Below, piece after piece: positions 32,364-42,602 of a DNA stretch of 64,000 nucleotides. The translations under genes were made by a program, and so were the position numbers. How positions within the stretch are numbered: the first letter of the stretch is position 1; the number at the start of each line of letters is the position of its first letter. Where the stretch lies: contig NZ_MKCR01000031.1 in NCBI RefSeq assembly GCF_001855565.1, positions 186,001 to 250,000 of the forward strand. The letters run 5' to 3'. The stretch is from Chromobacterium amazonense (GTDB lineage: Bacteria; Pseudomonadota; Gammaproteobacteria; Burkholderiales; Chromobacteriaceae). The notes beneath the pieces are model-generated. The model made no database searches, was not told the DNA's origin, and was given only the letters and a program-made list of their open reading frames with translations.

Positions 32364-34008
32364 CCAGCTTGAACGCCAGCGTGGTCTGCTGCAGCCGCTC
32401 CGCCACCACCGCCAGCTCGCGCGTGGCTTGCGAGAACACGTCCACGGCCAGCCCGTTTTCCTTGGACATCTCGGCGATGGACTCCACCCGTCCGGCCAAC
32501 TCGGTGCTGGCCTGGCGCTGCTCGCCCACCGCCATGGCGATCTCGCCGATGGCTGCCACCACCTCGGCCGCCCGCTCCTCCACCGTGCTGATGGTGGCTG
32601 ACGCGCTTTCCGCCGCCACAACCACGTCGGACACGATCTGCCGGCTGCCGCGCATGCCGTCCACCGCCACCCGCGCGCCGTCCTGGATCTTGCCTATCAT
32701 ATTGGTGATTTCCTGGGCCGAGGTGGTGGTGCGCTCGGCCAGCTTGCGCACCTCGTCTGCCACCACCGCGAAGCCGCGGCCCTGTTCACCGGCGCGCGCC
32801 GCCTCGATCGCCGCGTTCAAGGCCAATAGATTGGTCTGATCGGCCACGTCCTTGATCACGGTGGCGATGCTGCCGATCTGCTGCGCCTGATCGGACAGCG
32901 ATTCCAGGCTCTCCGCGGAATGCGTCACGCTGTCGTTGACCTTGCGCACCCGCACCGTGGATTCCTGCACTTCCTTGTTGCCGGCCTTGGCTTGCTGGCC
33001 GGCGTCCGCCGCCTGCTGATTGGCCTGGGCGGCATTGCTGGCGCACAGGTCTATGCTGACCGTCAGTTCCTCGATAGACGCCGCCGCGCTGGAGGTGGCG
33101 TTGACCTGCTGGCCAATGCTGGCGCTGACTTGCTCGGTCGACGCCGCCAGTTGCTCCGAGGTGGCCGCCACGCTGCCGGCTGAGCGGATGATCTCGCCCA
33201 CGGTCTTGCGCAGCCGCTCCTGGGTATCGGCCAGCGATTGCATCATCGCGGCGATTTCGTCCTTGCCACGGGGCACGATCTTGCCGGTCAGATCGCCTTC
33301 GCCCATTTTCTCCATCGCCCGGGAAGCGTCTTGCAGGCTGCCGACGATGCCGTTTTGCACCATCAGCCCCAAGGTGACCAGTATCAGCAAGCTCGCCACC
33401 AAGACGCCGATGGCGGTATTCCTCACGCTCTGGAAGCTGGCGCGCGCGTCCTCCAAGCCTTTATCCGCCAGTTTGACATTGATGTCGGATAGCTGGGTCA
33501 GGATGTCATTGGCGGCCGTGAACAAGGGACGGCACTGCTTGGCCATGATCTGCAAGGCTTTCTTGTTGTTCTCGCCGTTGCCGGTATCGGTGTAGCTCAG
33601 CTCGCGCACCTGCTTGCACGGTCCTTCCATCGCCTCCCAGGCCGCGTCAAAACGCTTGAGGCCGTCCACTTCGGGCGGCGTCAATTGAGTCTTGCGGTAC
33701 TGGTCGAGGAAGCCCTTCATCGTGGCCTCAAACTTGTCGCGGTTGGCCTGCACCTGATCCATCTGCGATTTTTCCGTCTCCGCGATGTAGCGGTAATCGG
33801 CGCGATTGACATAGGCGGCGTTCATGGAGGCCTGGCCCAGCCAATAAATCGGGTTGATCATATTGTCGTGCATGTCGGTGGTGAGATCGAACATCTTGGA
33901 CACGCCGCTCATGCCGTTGGCGCCGATGATCAGCGCGGACAGGATGCCAAGCAGGATCAAACCGAAAATCTTCAGCCGGATGCTGAATTGGGCGAGTAAG
34001 TGGTTCAC
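32359..34008 (-). CDS. Methyl-accepting chemotaxis protein
   Basis: A 549-residue chemoreceptor. A first membrane span ([16 protein letters not shown]), a periplasmic four-helix-bundle type ligand domain, a second span ([18 protein letters not shown]) and a HAMP domain lead to the cytoplasmic signalling domain with the highly conserved [20 protein letters not shown] and [15 protein letters not shown] hairpin. No C-terminal CheR-binding pentapeptide is present. The GTG at 34008 is chosen because GGGAG lies six bases upstream; an ATG at 34041 would add 11 residues. No che genes are adjacent. Ligand unknown. Confidence 0.92.
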   Translation of the reverse strand: MNHLLAQFSIRLKIFGLILLGILSALIIGANGMSGVSKMFDLTTDMHDNMINPIYWLGQASMNAAYVNRADYRYIAETEKSQMDQVQANRDKFEATMKGFLDQYRKTQLTPPEVDGLKRFDAAWEAMEGPCKQVRELSYTDTGNGENNKKALQIMAKQCRPLFTAANDILTQLSDINVKLADKGLEDARASFQSVRNTAIGVLVASLLILVTLGLMVQNGIVGSLQDASRAMEKMGEGDLTGKIVPRGKDEIAAMMQSLADTQERLRKTVGEIIRSAGSVAATSEQLAASTEQVSASIGQQVNATSSAAASIEELTVSIDLCASNAAQANQQAADAGQQAKAGNKEVQESTVRVRKVNDSVTHSAESLESLSDQAQQIGSIATVIKDVADQTNLLALNAAIEAARAGEQGRGFAVVADEVRKLAERTTTSAQEITNMIGKIQDGARVAVDGMRGSRQIVSDVVVAAESASATISTVEERAAEVVAAIGEIAMAVGEQRQASTELAGRVESIAEMSKENGLAVDVFSQATRELAVVAERLQQTTLAFKLE

Positions 34009-34083
34009 GCTACGCTCCCAGCCATTTAGGTGGATACACATAGCGTTTTAGTCTCAATCAGAACCAATCACCAGTCATGATTT

Positions 34084-34105
34084 GCGCCGCAAAACGATGC
34101 GGCGC
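34084..34105. terminator. Stem-loop downstream of the acetyltransferase gene
   Basis: GCGCCGC / GCGGCGC stem (34084-34090 and 34099-34105) around AAAACGAT. It follows the stop of the GNAT gene on the minus strand by 6 bp; a long T tract is lacking. Confidence 0.4.
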
Positions 34106-34110
34106 GGCAA

Positions 34111-34545
34111 CTAGGGGCTGCCCTCCCGCAAACACTTGCGGTAGAAGATGCGGCTATGTCCTGGCGGGTAGTCTTCCAGCTCGCCGAAGCGTTGATAACC
34201 CAGGCTTTCGTAGAACTTGGGCGCCTGGAAGCTGTGGGTATCCACCCATGCGGCAATGCAGCCGCGGGCGCGGGCTTCGGCTTCGGCCTGCTCCATCATT
34301 CGCCGTCCCCAACCCTGCCCGCGCGCGCCGGCCGGGGCGGACAGCAGTTCGGTATACAGCCAGCCGCCGCGGGTATAGCCCCACAAGCCGCCCACCACCT
34401 GGCCGCTTTCATCCTCAATCCGGATCACCAGCGGCCTATGGTCGCTAGGGCCGGCATGCTCCTCGTTGTAGGCGATCAAGGGCGCCACGATGGCCGCGCG
34501 GGTTTCCACTGCCGCCACATCGCTCAACACGGTTTGGTACTGCAT
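34111..34545 (-). CDS. GNAT-family N-acetyltransferase
   Basis: A 144-residue acetyltransferase. The acetyl-CoA pyrophosphate loop is ARGQGWGRRMMEQAE (motif A), with LYTELLSAPAG before it and FYESLGYQRFGELEDYP after it, as in YjhQ/RimI-like small GNATs. Acceptor substrate unknown. Start ATG at 34545 with GAGCGAAGC upstream. It lies 50 bp downstream of ggt on the same strand and may be part of that transcript. Confidence 0.85.
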   Translation of the reverse strand: MQYQTVLSDVAAVETRAAIVAPLIAYNEEHAGPSDHRPLVIRIEDESGQVVGGLWGYTRGGWLYTELLSAPAGARGQGWGRRMMEQAEAEARARGCIAAWVDTHSFQAPKFYESLGYQRFGELEDYPPGHSRIFYRKCLREGSP

Positions 34546-34594
34546 GCTTCGCTCGCTTTATTGTCGTTATCAAAAAAAAACAGGGGTCGCCGCA

Positions 34595-36259
34595 TCAATC
34601 GCCGACGACGATGCCGATGCCGCGGCCGCGCGGGTCGGAAGCGGTTTCCGTCACCGCGCCGTCCACCCGCACCGCCTGGATGTCGCCCATGCGCCAGCCC
34701 TGATCCTGCAGCGTGTAGCCCAGCGCCCGCAACTGGTCCGCCACCGAGCCGGTCAAGGGCGCGTACTCGTCGTAATAAATGGTGTCCTTGGGCAACAACT
34801 GGTGATGCACGCGCTGCGCCGCCACCGCCAGCTGCAGCGGCATGTCGAAGTCATACAGATTGTTCAGCACCTGGAAGATGGAAGTGAAGATGCGTGAACC
34901 GCCCGGCGTGCCGATCACCAGCGTCACCTTGCCGTCGCGGGTGACGATGGTGGGCGTCATCGACGACAGCATGCGCTTGCCCGGCGCGATGGCGTTGGCG
35001 TCCTTGCCCACCACGCCAAAGGCGTTGGCCACGCCGGGCTTGGCACTGAAATCGTCCATCTGGTCGTTGAGCAGGAAGCCGGCGCCCTTGACCACCACGC
35101 CGCTGCCGAAATCGAAATTCAGCGTATAGGTATTGGCCACCGCATTGCCCCAGCGGTCCACGACGGAGAAGTGCGTGGTCTGGTGCGGCTCCAGCCCCGG
35201 CTGGATGTCCGGCGTGGCGGAGATCGCTCGCGGATTGATCTCGGCCGCGCGGCGCTTCAAGTAGCCCGGATCGACCAGCGCGGCAGTCGGCGCGGCCACG
35301 AAGTCCGGATCGCCCAAGTAGTCGGCGCGGTCGGCGAACACGCGTTTTTCGATCTCCGCCAGCAGATGGATATAGCGTGGGGAATTCAGCGCAACGCCGG
35401 CGAAGTCCGCCGCACGGTTCTCCTTGATGCCCAAGAGCTGCGCCAGGGCCACGCCGCCGGAGCTGGGCGGCGGCGCAGTATAGATGACGTTGCCGCGCCA
35501 GTCTATCCGTATCGGCTCGCGCCAGCGCGCGCGGTAGTCCTGCAGATCCTCGGCGGTGATCAGGCCGTCATCGCGCCGCATCTGCGCCACCAGCAACTTG
35601 GCGGTTTGGCCCTGATAGAAATCTGCCGCGCCGTAGCGGGCGATGCGTTTCAAGGTGGCGGCCAGCTCCGGCTGGCGGAAGGTCTCGCCCGCCTTCATCT
35701 TGCCGAAGTACTGCGCGAAATTGGTCTTGCCGGCAAACAGTTGCACCGCCTCGCCGCGGTACTGGAACTGGCGGTCGGCCACGATGAAGCCGCGCTCGGC
35801 GTAACGGATGGCCGGCTCGACCAGCTGGCTCCATTTAAGCTTGCCGAAGCGCTGATGCGCCTGCCACAAGCCCATCACCGTGCCCGGCACGCCGGCGGCG
35901 CGGGCGCCGACCAGGCTCATCTGCGGCAGCACCTTGCCGTCCGCGTCCAGATACATGTCGCGGCTGGCAGCCTTGGGCGCCGTTTCGCGGTAATCGAGGA
36001 AATACGGCTTGCCATCCTGATAGATGGTCATGAAGCCGCCGCCGCCGATATTGCCGGCTTCCGGATAGGTGACGGCCAAGGCGAAGGCGGTGGCCACCGC
36101 CGCATCCACCGCATTGCCGCCGGCCTTCAGCACATGCGCCGCCACCTCGGCGCCGTAGCGATCCGGCGCCGCCACCGCGCCCTGGCCAGCAGAAGCCGGC
36201 AGGCCGCACAGCAGCAGACAGCCAACAGTGAGCAGACGAAACAAGACTTCCTGGCGCAT
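34595..36259 (-). CDS. ggt: Gamma-glutamyltransferase
   Basis: A 554-residue periplasmic Ntn-hydrolase that splits glutathione and other gamma-glutamyl compounds or transfers the glutamyl group. A signal peptide (VLFRLLTVGCLLLCGLPASA) precedes the large subunit; the self-cleavage and catalytic Thr is in QTTHFSVVDRWGNAVANT near residue 365, with the GGSRIFTSIFQV region in the small subunit. The ATG at 36259 is chosen for its excellent GGAGGAAGCGT site; a TTG at 36280 is in frame. Length matches the family. Confidence 0.93.
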   Translation of the reverse strand: MRQEVLFRLLTVGCLLLCGLPASAGQGAVAAPDRYGAEVAAHVLKAGGNAVDAAVATAFALAVTYPEAGNIGGGGFMTIYQDGKPYFLDYRETAPKAASRDMYLDADGKVLPQMSLVGARAAGVPGTVMGLWQAHQRFGKLKWSQLVEPAIRYAERGFIVADRQFQYRGEAVQLFAGKTNFAQYFGKMKAGETFRQPELAATLKRIARYGAADFYQGQTAKLLVAQMRRDDGLITAEDLQDYRARWREPIRIDWRGNVIYTAPPPSSGGVALAQLLGIKENRAADFAGVALNSPRYIHLLAEIEKRVFADRADYLGDPDFVAAPTAALVDPGYLKRRAAEINPRAISATPDIQPGLEPHQTTHFSVVDRWGNAVANTYTLNFDFGSGVVVKGAGFLLNDQMDDFSAKPGVANAFGVVGKDANAIAPGKRMLSSMTPTIVTRDGKVTLVIGTPGGSRIFTSIFQVLNNLYDFDMPLQLAVAAQRVHHQLLPKDTIYYDEYAPLTGSVADQLRALGYTLQDQGWRMGDIQAVRVDGAVTETASDPRGRGIGIVVGD

Positions 36260-36303
36260 ACGCTTCCTCCACGATTTCAATTGCCGACAACATGCTTATG
36301 CCA

Positions 36304-37089
36304 TCAATCGCCGCGCCAAGCCAAATGTTTTTCATATCTTGACGGCGGCGCGCCATCCAGCGCCGCGCGCAATGCCCTCACCTCGTCCACCGCCGTTTCC
36401 TTGCGCAAGTATTCATCGGCGCCCGGCGCGCCCATGCTCAAGCCCGGCTGGCGATAGCGCATGCCGCTGGCCACCGCGGCGCGCGCCGAGGCGTGGAATT
36501 CATGGCAGCCGGTGCGGCGCGCCAGCTCGGCGATATTGGCGGCGCGTACCCCTGCGCCCGGCATCACGATCAACCGTTGGCCAGCCTGCTGGCGCAACAG
36601 GGCCAGCAGGTCTGCGCCATCCAGCGCCGTGGCGGCCTGGCCGGAGCTGAGCAGCCGCGCGCAGCCGGCGGCGATCACCTCTTCCAGCGCGCTGATTGGA
36701 TCGCGCGCCATGTCGAAGGCGCGGTGAAAGGTCACGCTCATCGTCCCTGCCAGGCCGACCAGCTCGCGCGTGCCCGGCCCGTCGATGTCGCCATCGGCCG
36801 TCAACATGCCCAGCGCCACGCCGTTTACGCCCAGCTTGCGGCACATCTCGATGTCGCGGGCCATGGTTTCGAACTCCAAGGCCGTGTACAGAAAATCGCC
36901 GCCGCGCGGGCGGATCAAGACATTGAGGTCTATGCCCAGGCTATCCCGCGCCAGGGCCACCATGCCGTAGGACGGCGTGGTGCCGCCTTCCAAGAGGTTG
37001 TCGCACAGTTCCACCCGCTGCGCGCCGCCCTGTTGCGCCGCCAGACAGGACGCCAGCGAACCGGCGCAGATTTCCAGAATCGATTGCAT
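36304..37089 (-). CDS. cutC: CutC family protein
   Basis: A 261-residue TIM-barrel protein. LEICAGSLASCLAAQQGGAQ, RVELCDNLLEGGTTPS and LIRPRGGDFLYT are family hallmarks. CutC was described as a copper-homeostasis protein, though the link to copper in E. coli was later attributed to a neighbouring RNA, so function is uncertain. Start ATG at 37089 with AAGGAG upstream. It is separated from pflA by a terminator and so is transcribed independently. Confidence 0.92.
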   Translation of the reverse strand: MQSILEICAGSLASCLAAQQGGAQRVELCDNLLEGGTTPSYGMVALARDSLGIDLNVLIRPRGGDFLYTALEFETMARDIEMCRKLGVNGVALGMLTADGDIDGPGTRELVGLAGTMSVTFHRAFDMARDPISALEEVIAAGCARLLSSGQAATALDGADLLALLRQQAGQRLIVMPGAGVRAANIAELARRTGCHEFHASARAAVASGMRYRQPGLSMGAPGADEYLRKETAVDEVRALRAALDGAPPSRYEKHLAWRGD

Positions 37090-37155
37090 GGCTTTCTCCT
37101 TTGCTTACCCTATCTGACTGACTCTCCATACGCGGCAAAGGTGCCGCCCAAAGGC

Positions 37156-37183
37156 AAAAAAAACGCCGACACGCAGTGCCGGC
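37156..37183 (-). terminator. Intrinsic terminator after pflA
   Basis: On the minus strand GCCGGCAC-TGC-GTGTCGGC (one G-T pair) is followed by G and eight T residues, 30 bp past the pflA stop. Confidence 0.85.
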
Positions 37184-37214
37184 GGCGGTCAGGGAGAATG
37201 ACGCGATGAAAAAA

Positions 37215-37994
37215 TCATGTGACTTTCAGCCCGCGGCTGGCGAACAGCGCGCGCGCGTGCGCGGCCTGCGCCGCGGTGGGAATCGGGGTATCGTTCAGCT
37301 GGTATTCCATGCCCAGCTGCGCCCACTTGTCCTTGCCCAATTGATGGAAGGGCAGCACTTCCACCCGCTCCACCAGATCGCCCAGCTCGGCCACGTAGTC
37401 GGCCAGGCGCTCGATGTCGGCGTCGCCATCGGTCAGGCCCGGCACCAGCACGTAGCGTATCCACATTTTCTTGCCAAGCCGCTTCAGGCGCTGGGCGAAG
37501 TCCAGCGTCGGCTGCAAGGGTTGGCCGGTGAGCGCCAGGTATTTGTCGGGGTCGGAATGCTTGATGTCCAGCATCACCAGGTCGACATCGTCGAACCATG
37601 CGTCCGACACCCGCTCGTGCAGGAAGCCCTGAGTGTCCAGGGCGGTGTGCAGGCCATAGCGTTGCTTGATCTGATGGAACAGCTCGCCGACGAACTCGTG
37701 CTGCATCAGCGGCTCGCCGCCGGAAATGGTGACGCCGCCGGCGAACTTCAAAAAGCGCGCGTAGGTGGCCACTTCGGACAACGCCTGCTCCACCGTCACC
37801 TGGCGGCCGTTATGCAGCTTCCAGGTATCCGGGTTGTGGCAGTACAGGCAGCGGAACTGACAGCCCGAAACGAAAAACACGAAGCGCATGCCGGGGCCGT
37901 CCACGCCGGCGCCGCTCTCGGTAGAGTGCAGATAGCCTATGGTTTCGGCTTTATCGGATGCTTCGCTGTGGTTTGCGGCAATAGGTGGGGTCAT
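37215..37994 (-). CDS. pflA: Pyruvate formate-lyase-activating enzyme
   Basis: A 259-residue radical-SAM activase that abstracts hydrogen from the glycyl residue of PflB under anaerobic conditions. The [4Fe-4S]/SAM motif CQFRCLYCHNPD (CxxxCxxC) is near residue 45, followed by GGVTISGGEPLMQ. Start ATG at 37994 has GGAGAAACGGC upstream. It follows pflB by 124 bp on the same strand, with a hairpin in between, and ends at a strong terminator. Confidence 0.95.
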   Translation of the reverse strand: MTPPIAANHSEASDKAETIGYLHSTESGAGVDGPGMRFVFFVSGCQFRCLYCHNPDTWKLHNGRQVTVEQALSEVATYARFLKFAGGVTISGGEPLMQHEFVGELFHQIKQRYGLHTALDTQGFLHERVSDAWFDDVDLVMLDIKHSDPDKYLALTGQPLQPTLDFAQRLKRLGKKMWIRYVLVPGLTDGDADIERLADYVAELGDLVERVEVLPFHQLGKDKWAQLGMEYQLNDTPIPTAAQAAHARALFASRGLKVT

Positions 37995-38018
37995 GCCGTT
38001 TCTCCGGTGAATCTTGTG

Positions 38019-38052
38019 AAAAAAGCGGGACTTTCCTTTCGGACCGCCCCGC
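38019..38052 (-). terminator. Hairpin with T tract between pflB and pflA
   Basis: On the minus strand GCGGG...CCCGC encloses a small inner TCC/GGA stem and is followed by TTTTTT. It lies before the pflA ribosome binding site and could partly end the pflB message, giving less activase than enzyme. Confidence 0.55.
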
Positions 38053-38118
38053 CATTGATGCGATGGTGTTTCCGCGCGGGCAAGCCTTGCAGCCTGCCCG
38101 CCCTGCCTTTTTTTCAGC

Positions 38119-40446
38119 TTACATCTTGCCGTGGAAGGTGCGGTTGATCACGTCCAGCTGCTGCTCGCGCGTCAGCTTGACGAAGTTCACCGCATAACCG
38201 GACACGCGGATGGTCAGCTGCGGGTACAGCTCCGGGTGCTCCATGGCGTCCAGCAGGGTTTCGCGCTTGAACACGTTCACGTTCACGTGGAAACCGCCGC
38301 CGGCGATGTTGCGCTCGCCGTCGCAATCGAACGGGGTGCAGTTGGCGCTGCTGAACTCGGTCGGGTGGGCCGAGCAGAAACCGTCCAGGCAGTTGGCCAG
38401 GTTGACGATACGCTCTTCAGCAGTATGGCCCAGCGCGTCCGGCGTCGCCGAAGCGGTCCAGCTGATGCCGTCCAGCGCGGAGTCGTACGGCAGCTTGGCC
38501 ACGGAGGCGCCTGCCGCCACAAAGCCCTTCACGTCGCGGCCGTTCATCGGGTTGGCGCCCGGGGAGAACGGTTCGCCGGCGCGGCGGCCGTCCGGGGTGT
38601 TGCCGGTCTTCTTGCCGTACACCACGTTGGAGGTGATGGTCAGCACCGACTGGGTCGGCTTGGAGTCGCGGTAGAAGTACGGCTGGGCCTTGATCTTGTC
38701 CATGAAGGACTGGGTCAGCCACACAGCGATCTCGTCCACGCGGTCGTCGTTGTTGCCGAATGCCGGGTATTCGCCTTCGATCTTGTAGTCAACCGCCAGG
38801 CCATCTTCATTGCGGATGATGTGAACCTTGGCGAACTTGACGGCGGACAGCGAGTCGGCGGCCACGGACAGGCCGGCGATGCCGCAAGCCATGGTGCGGA
38901 CGATGTCGCGGTCGTGCAGCGCCATTTCGATGCGTTCGTAGGCGTACTTGTCGTGCATGTAGTGGATGCAGTTCAGCGCCTTGACGTAGGTGGCGGCCAG
39001 CCAGTCCATCATCTTCTCGAACTTCGGCATCAGTTCTTCGTAAGTCAGCACGTCGCCGGTGATAGGCTCGAAGCCGTGGGCCACCAGCGCGCCGGACTTC
39101 TCGTCGCGGCCGCCGTTGATCGCGTACAGCATGGCCTTGGCCAGGTTGGCGCGGGCGCCGAAGAACTGCATCTGCTTGCCGATCTTCATCGCGGACACGC
39201 AGCAGGCGATGCCGTAGTCGTCGCCCCAGTACGGCAGCATCAGGTCGTCGTTTTCGTACTGGATGGCGCTGGTGTCGATGGACACCTTGGCGCAGAAGTT
39301 CTTGAAGCCTTGCGGGAAGCGGGTGGACCACAGCACGGTCAGGTTCGGCTCCGGCGCCGGGCCCAGGTTGTACAGGGTGTTCAGGAAGCGGAAGCTGTTC
39401 TTGGTCACCAGGGTGCGGCCGTCTTCGCCCATGCCGCCGATGGATTCGGTCACCCAGGTCGGGTCGCCGGAGAACAGTTGATCGTATTCCGGGGTGCGCA
39501 GGAAGCGGACGATGCGCAGCTTGATCACCAGATCGTCGATCATTTCCTGGGCTTGCTCTTCGGTCAGCACGCCGGCGGCGATGTCGCGCTCGATGTAAAC
39601 GTCCAGGAAGGTGGACACGCGGCCGAAGGACATGGCGGCGCCGTTCTGTTCCTTAACAGCGGCCAGGTAGGCGAAGTAAACCCACTGGATGGCTTCGCGG
39701 GCGGTGGCGGCTGGGCGGCTGATGTCGTAGCCGTACTTGGCGGCCATCTGGCGCAGTTCGTCCAGGGCGCGGAACTGTTCGGACAGTTCTTCGCGTTGAC
39801 GCATCACTTCGTCGGTGAAGGTCACGTCGTTCAGTTCGGCGAACAGCTGCTGGCGTTCCTTGCGCAGGAAGTCGGTGCCGTACAGCGCCACGCGGCGATA
39901 GTCGCCGATGATGCGGCCGCGGCCGTATGCATCGGGCAGGCCGGTGATCACGCCGGACTTGCGGCAAGCCATGATTTCCGGGGTGTAAACATCAAACACG
40001 CCCTGGTTGTGGCTCTTGCGATACTTTTCCCAGATTTCCTTGATCACCGGATCCAGCTTGAAGCCGAAGGCTTCCAGGCCGTTCTCCACCATGCGCAGGC
40101 CGCCGTTCGGCATGATGGCGCGCTTCAGCGGAGCGTCGGTTTGCAGGCCGACGATCACTTCATTGGCTTGATCGATGTAACCCGCGTCGTGAGCGGTAAT
40201 GGAAGAGGCGCGGTCGGCCGAGACATCCAGCACGCCCTTGGCGCGTTCTTCTTTCAGCAGCACACCCAGGGTATCCCACAGCTTCTTGGTGCGCTCGGTG
40301 GCGCCAGCCAGGAAGCTGTCGTCGCCTTCGTACGGCTTGTAGTTCAGCTGGATGAAGTTGCGTACATCGACCTTGCTCTGCCACTCGCCAGCGACGAAAT
40401 CGCGCCACGGGTTGGCTTGAGCTGCATTTTGAGTGATGGCGTCCAT
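38119..40446 (-). CDS. pflB: Formate C-acetyltransferase (pyruvate formate-lyase)
   Basis: A 775-residue glycyl-radical enzyme cleaving pyruvate plus CoA into acetyl-CoA and formate during anaerobic growth. The catalytic double Cys is in [13 protein letters not shown]; the radical glycine is in the C-terminal [14 protein letters not shown]. Length and motifs match PflB rather than choline- or glycerol-type relatives. AAGGAGG precedes the ATG at 40446. A perfect FNR box lies about 85 bp upstream, so the gene should be induced without oxygen. focA is upstream and pflA downstream on the same strand. Confidence 0.97.
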   Translation of the reverse strand: MDAITQNAAQANPWRDFVAGEWQSKVDVRNFIQLNYKPYEGDDSFLAGATERTKKLWDTLGVLLKEERAKGVLDVSADRASSITAHDAGYIDQANEVIVGLQTDAPLKRAIMPNGGLRMVENGLEAFGFKLDPVIKEIWEKYRKSHNQGVFDVYTPEIMACRKSGVITGLPDAYGRGRIIGDYRRVALYGTDFLRKERQQLFAELNDVTFTDEVMRQREELSEQFRALDELRQMAAKYGYDISRPAATAREAIQWVYFAYLAAVKEQNGAAMSFGRVSTFLDVYIERDIAAGVLTEEQAQEMIDDLVIKLRIVRFLRTPEYDQLFSGDPTWVTESIGGMGEDGRTLVTKNSFRFLNTLYNLGPAPEPNLTVLWSTRFPQGFKNFCAKVSIDTSAIQYENDDLMLPYWGDDYGIACCVSAMKIGKQMQFFGARANLAKAMLYAINGGRDEKSGALVAHGFEPITGDVLTYEELMPKFEKMMDWLAATYVKALNCIHYMHDKYAYERIEMALHDRDIVRTMACGIAGLSVAADSLSAVKFAKVHIIRNEDGLAVDYKIEGEYPAFGNNDDRVDEIAVWLTQSFMDKIKAQPYFYRDSKPTQSVLTITSNVVYGKKTGNTPDGRRAGEPFSPGANPMNGRDVKGFVAAGASVAKLPYDSALDGISWTASATPDALGHTAEERIVNLANCLDGFCSAHPTEFSSANCTPFDCDGERNIAGGGFHVNVNVFKRETLLDAMEHPELYPQLTIRVSGYAVNFVKLTREQQLDVINRTFHGKM

Positions 40447-40526
40447 CTGGGGCCTCCTTACTTGGCTTGGTCCGGTAACGTGTTAGATATTGAACACATG
40501 GTACATTCGGAATCGAAAATTTCGTT

Positions 40527-40540
40527 TGATCTTGATCAAG
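40527..40540 (-). promoter_or_regulatory. FNR/ANR box of pflB
   Basis: TTGAT-CTTG-ATCAA, a perfect consensus match in the focA-pflB gap. A class II promoter would start near 40492, with a -10-like TACCAT at 40503-40498 on the minus strand, giving a short pflB leader. This lets pflB be transcribed apart from focA. Confidence 0.8.
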
Positions 40541-40718
40541 TAGCGCCCCGCTTGAGGCGCGATTTCGATCCTGCAGCGCAACATGCCAACCGCCTTCAAC
40601 ATCATTGATTTATCAGTGATTTATAGCAAAGTCGGCGCGATACAGCTTGTACCGCGCCGACTACATTCGAAAACGAACATTCACATGCCGTTTACAGGGT
40701 AAAAGCCTGCCTCAATGT

Positions 40719-41501
40719 TCAGACCGCTTTCAGCGTGTGGCGTTCCAGCAAGTACACCACCAGACCAACGCCAAACGCGCCGCCGACGATATTGCCCAGC
40801 GTGGCCGGCACCAGATTATGCGCGATGTCCGCCCATTCCAGCCCCGCCATGCCCTGCAGCTTGGCCAGCGCGAAGAAAGCCATGTTGGCGATGCTGTGCT
40901 CGAAACCGGAGAAGAAGAACACGAACACCAGCAGCATGATGATCAACAGCCGCGCCGCCTCATTGCTCAGGCGCATCGGCACCCATACCGCCAGGCAGAT
41001 CACCCAGTTGCACAGCACGCCCTTCCAGAAGATCTCCATGCTCGAGGCGTGCACTTTATGCTCCACCACGTTGAACAGCAGGTGATCGGCAGGCAATACG
41101 CCCATGCCGCCGGCCCCGGCCAGCACGGCGACGAACAGCAGCACGCCCAACAGATTGCCCAGATACACCATCGTCCAGCTGCGCAACATATTGCAGGTGC
41201 GGCAGCGCCCGCTCAGCCGGCCTACGGTGAAGTACATCACATTGCTGGTGAACAATTCCACCTTGCACACGATGATGCTGACCAGCGCCACGCCAAAGAA
41301 GCCGGAAGTGGCAATGTAATAACCGGGGGCGCCGCTGGCGAAGAATACCTGGCCTAGCTTCAGGCTGACGGCCAGCACCACGGCGATCAGCGCGCCGGCC
41401 ATGGCCGCGCTGAGCAGATAGTGCCCCGGTTCGGACAGCAGCACCTGCTGCTTGCTGGCGGCCTCGTCGACCACGTAGGCGAGAGTTGAAGAGTGGCTCA
41501 T
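40719..41501 (-). CDS. focA: Formate/nitrite transporter FocA
   Basis: A 260-residue pentameric FNT-family channel with six membrane spans. It moves formate across the inner membrane. GQVFFASGAPGYY and KVELFTSNVMYFTVGRLSG contain family motifs, with the omega-loop region FTSNVM and a second-half SGFEHSIANMAFFAL holding the conserved His. It precedes pflB on the same strand, the usual focA-pflB order, with its own FNR box upstream. Start ATG at 41501. Confidence 0.93.
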   Translation of the reverse strand: MSHSSTLAYVVDEAASKQQVLLSEPGHYLLSAAMAGALIAVVLAVSLKLGQVFFASGAPGYYIATSGFFGVALVSIIVCKVELFTSNVMYFTVGRLSGRCRTCNMLRSWTMVYLGNLLGVLLFVAVLAGAGGMGVLPADHLLFNVVEHKVHASSMEIFWKGVLCNWVICLAVWVPMRLSNEAARLLIIMLLVFVFFFSGFEHSIANMAFFALAKLQGMAGLEWADIAHNLVPATLGNIVGGAFGVGLVVYLLERHTLKAV

Positions 41502-41616
41502 GATGTAACGTCTCTATAAGGATGTGGGTAAGGCGGCGTCGCGCGATGCGGCCGGAGGCGATTCGCATCCGATGCGACTTTGCGAAAATTTTATGTTCGT
41601 TTTAGTAAATTCGTGT

Positions 41617-41630
41617 TTGATACCGATCAA
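41617..41630 (-). promoter_or_regulatory. FNR/ANR box of focA
   Basis: TTGAT-ACCG-ATCAA, a perfect match. On the minus strand a -10-like CATAAA lies about 20-25 bp downstream, so class II activation would start transcription near 41582, about 80 bp before the focA start. Confidence 0.8.
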
Positions 41631-42385
41631 TCCATCGCGCACCACCACTCAAGCCACCCCCACACGGCGAGACTGCAGCATAATCCTTCCTCATTTGCAC
41701 AAATACCGGCACAAAACACCAGAGGAATGTTGCAGCATCTCGCCAACGCAATGCAGGCAAACCTCCGCGCCGGCCCGCCTTGCATCGGCCATACCTGATG
41801 TAACGCTGGCATTTCGCTATCTTCTAGGCAAGAAACACGCCCTTGCTATTTCATAGAATGTGAAAGAAAAGATGTTCATTTATGTAACTTTATTTTCATT
41901 TTCGAAAATATTTCAGCAATTCCACGTTCGCATATCATGCGCGCCGCCACCCAAATCATCACAATCGAACAATGCAAGTTAGAACAATTAAGAGACAAGG
42001 CCATGCGATTCCATCCTGCAACGCATGCCAATAAATACCTTCACTTCAAAGACTTGCACAGAACAAGCACGGAAAAGAACGCCATCCCCCAGCTCCAGAG
42101 CGCTTTGTGTCAACAGGCAATGTCAGACCCAAGAAAGGCAAAACCACGCAATAAATTGCGCAGAGCAATCACTCAAATTTCAAACTTGTGGCAAGGATAA
42201 AAAATGACCATGGCAAAATTACCATGGAGCAATTATTTTATAAAATAGAAAATTTATTGAAATTTAATTTCACTAAGAATGGATTTAAAGGATATAAAAC
42301 CAATAAAAAAATATTGTCATTTGGGATTTAGGAAAACAGCCATATCTCAGCCATGTTCATTTGTTCATTTGGTGACAAAATTATC
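41631..42385. other. AT-rich gene-free region
   Basis: About 750 bp of strongly AT-rich DNA between divergent focA and the serine transporter. Short frames here show no coding character or ribosome binding sites. Visible structures are a palindrome ATTTTCGAAAAT near 41895-41910 and a CCATGG-N8-CCATGG dyad near 42209-42228. It may hold a small RNA or silencer-bound DNA; nothing firm is seen. Confidence 0.5.
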
Positions 42386-42399
42386 TTGATTAGAATCAA
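42386..42399 (+). promoter_or_regulatory. FNR/ANR box of the serine transporter-sdaA operon
   Basis: TTGAT-TAGA-ATCAA, a perfect match 204 bp before the transporter start. A class II promoter would start near 42434, leaving a leader of about 170 nt that contains a hairpin. Confidence 0.75.
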
Positions 42400-42514
42400 C
42401 TGATGTTCTTAAATGTGTACCTTGCTAACTACAAATGCCCTTACGATGGGCAGCAATTAAGCAAGACGCGGTTCACAAACAAAGACATACAGAGAACCCG
42501 TCGGCAACAGTTAG

Positions 42515-42557
42515 ATCCTCCCTCCGCCACAAGCCGACAACGCCGGCGACGGAGGAT
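42515..42557 (+). promoter_or_regulatory. Stem-loop in the serine transporter leader
   Basis: ATCCTCC (42515-42521) pairs with GGAGGAT (42551-42557), with further inner pairing of CGCC and GGCG. It sits in the predicted untranslated leader about 45 bp before the start codon. No known riboswitch class was recognised. Confidence 0.35.
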
Positions 42558-42602
42558 GGAAACCCGGAATTTGCGAAATATCGTTTGAAAAGGCACCTCA
42601 TC

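Noticed and set aside
38131-40608. 825-codon plus-strand frame opposite pflB
   Set aside because: Antisense shadow of an unmistakable pflB; composition is that of a reversed GC-rich codon pattern.
41937-42200. 87-codon frame in the AT-rich gap
   Set aside because: No ribosome binding site, no family, and odd composition; probably chance.
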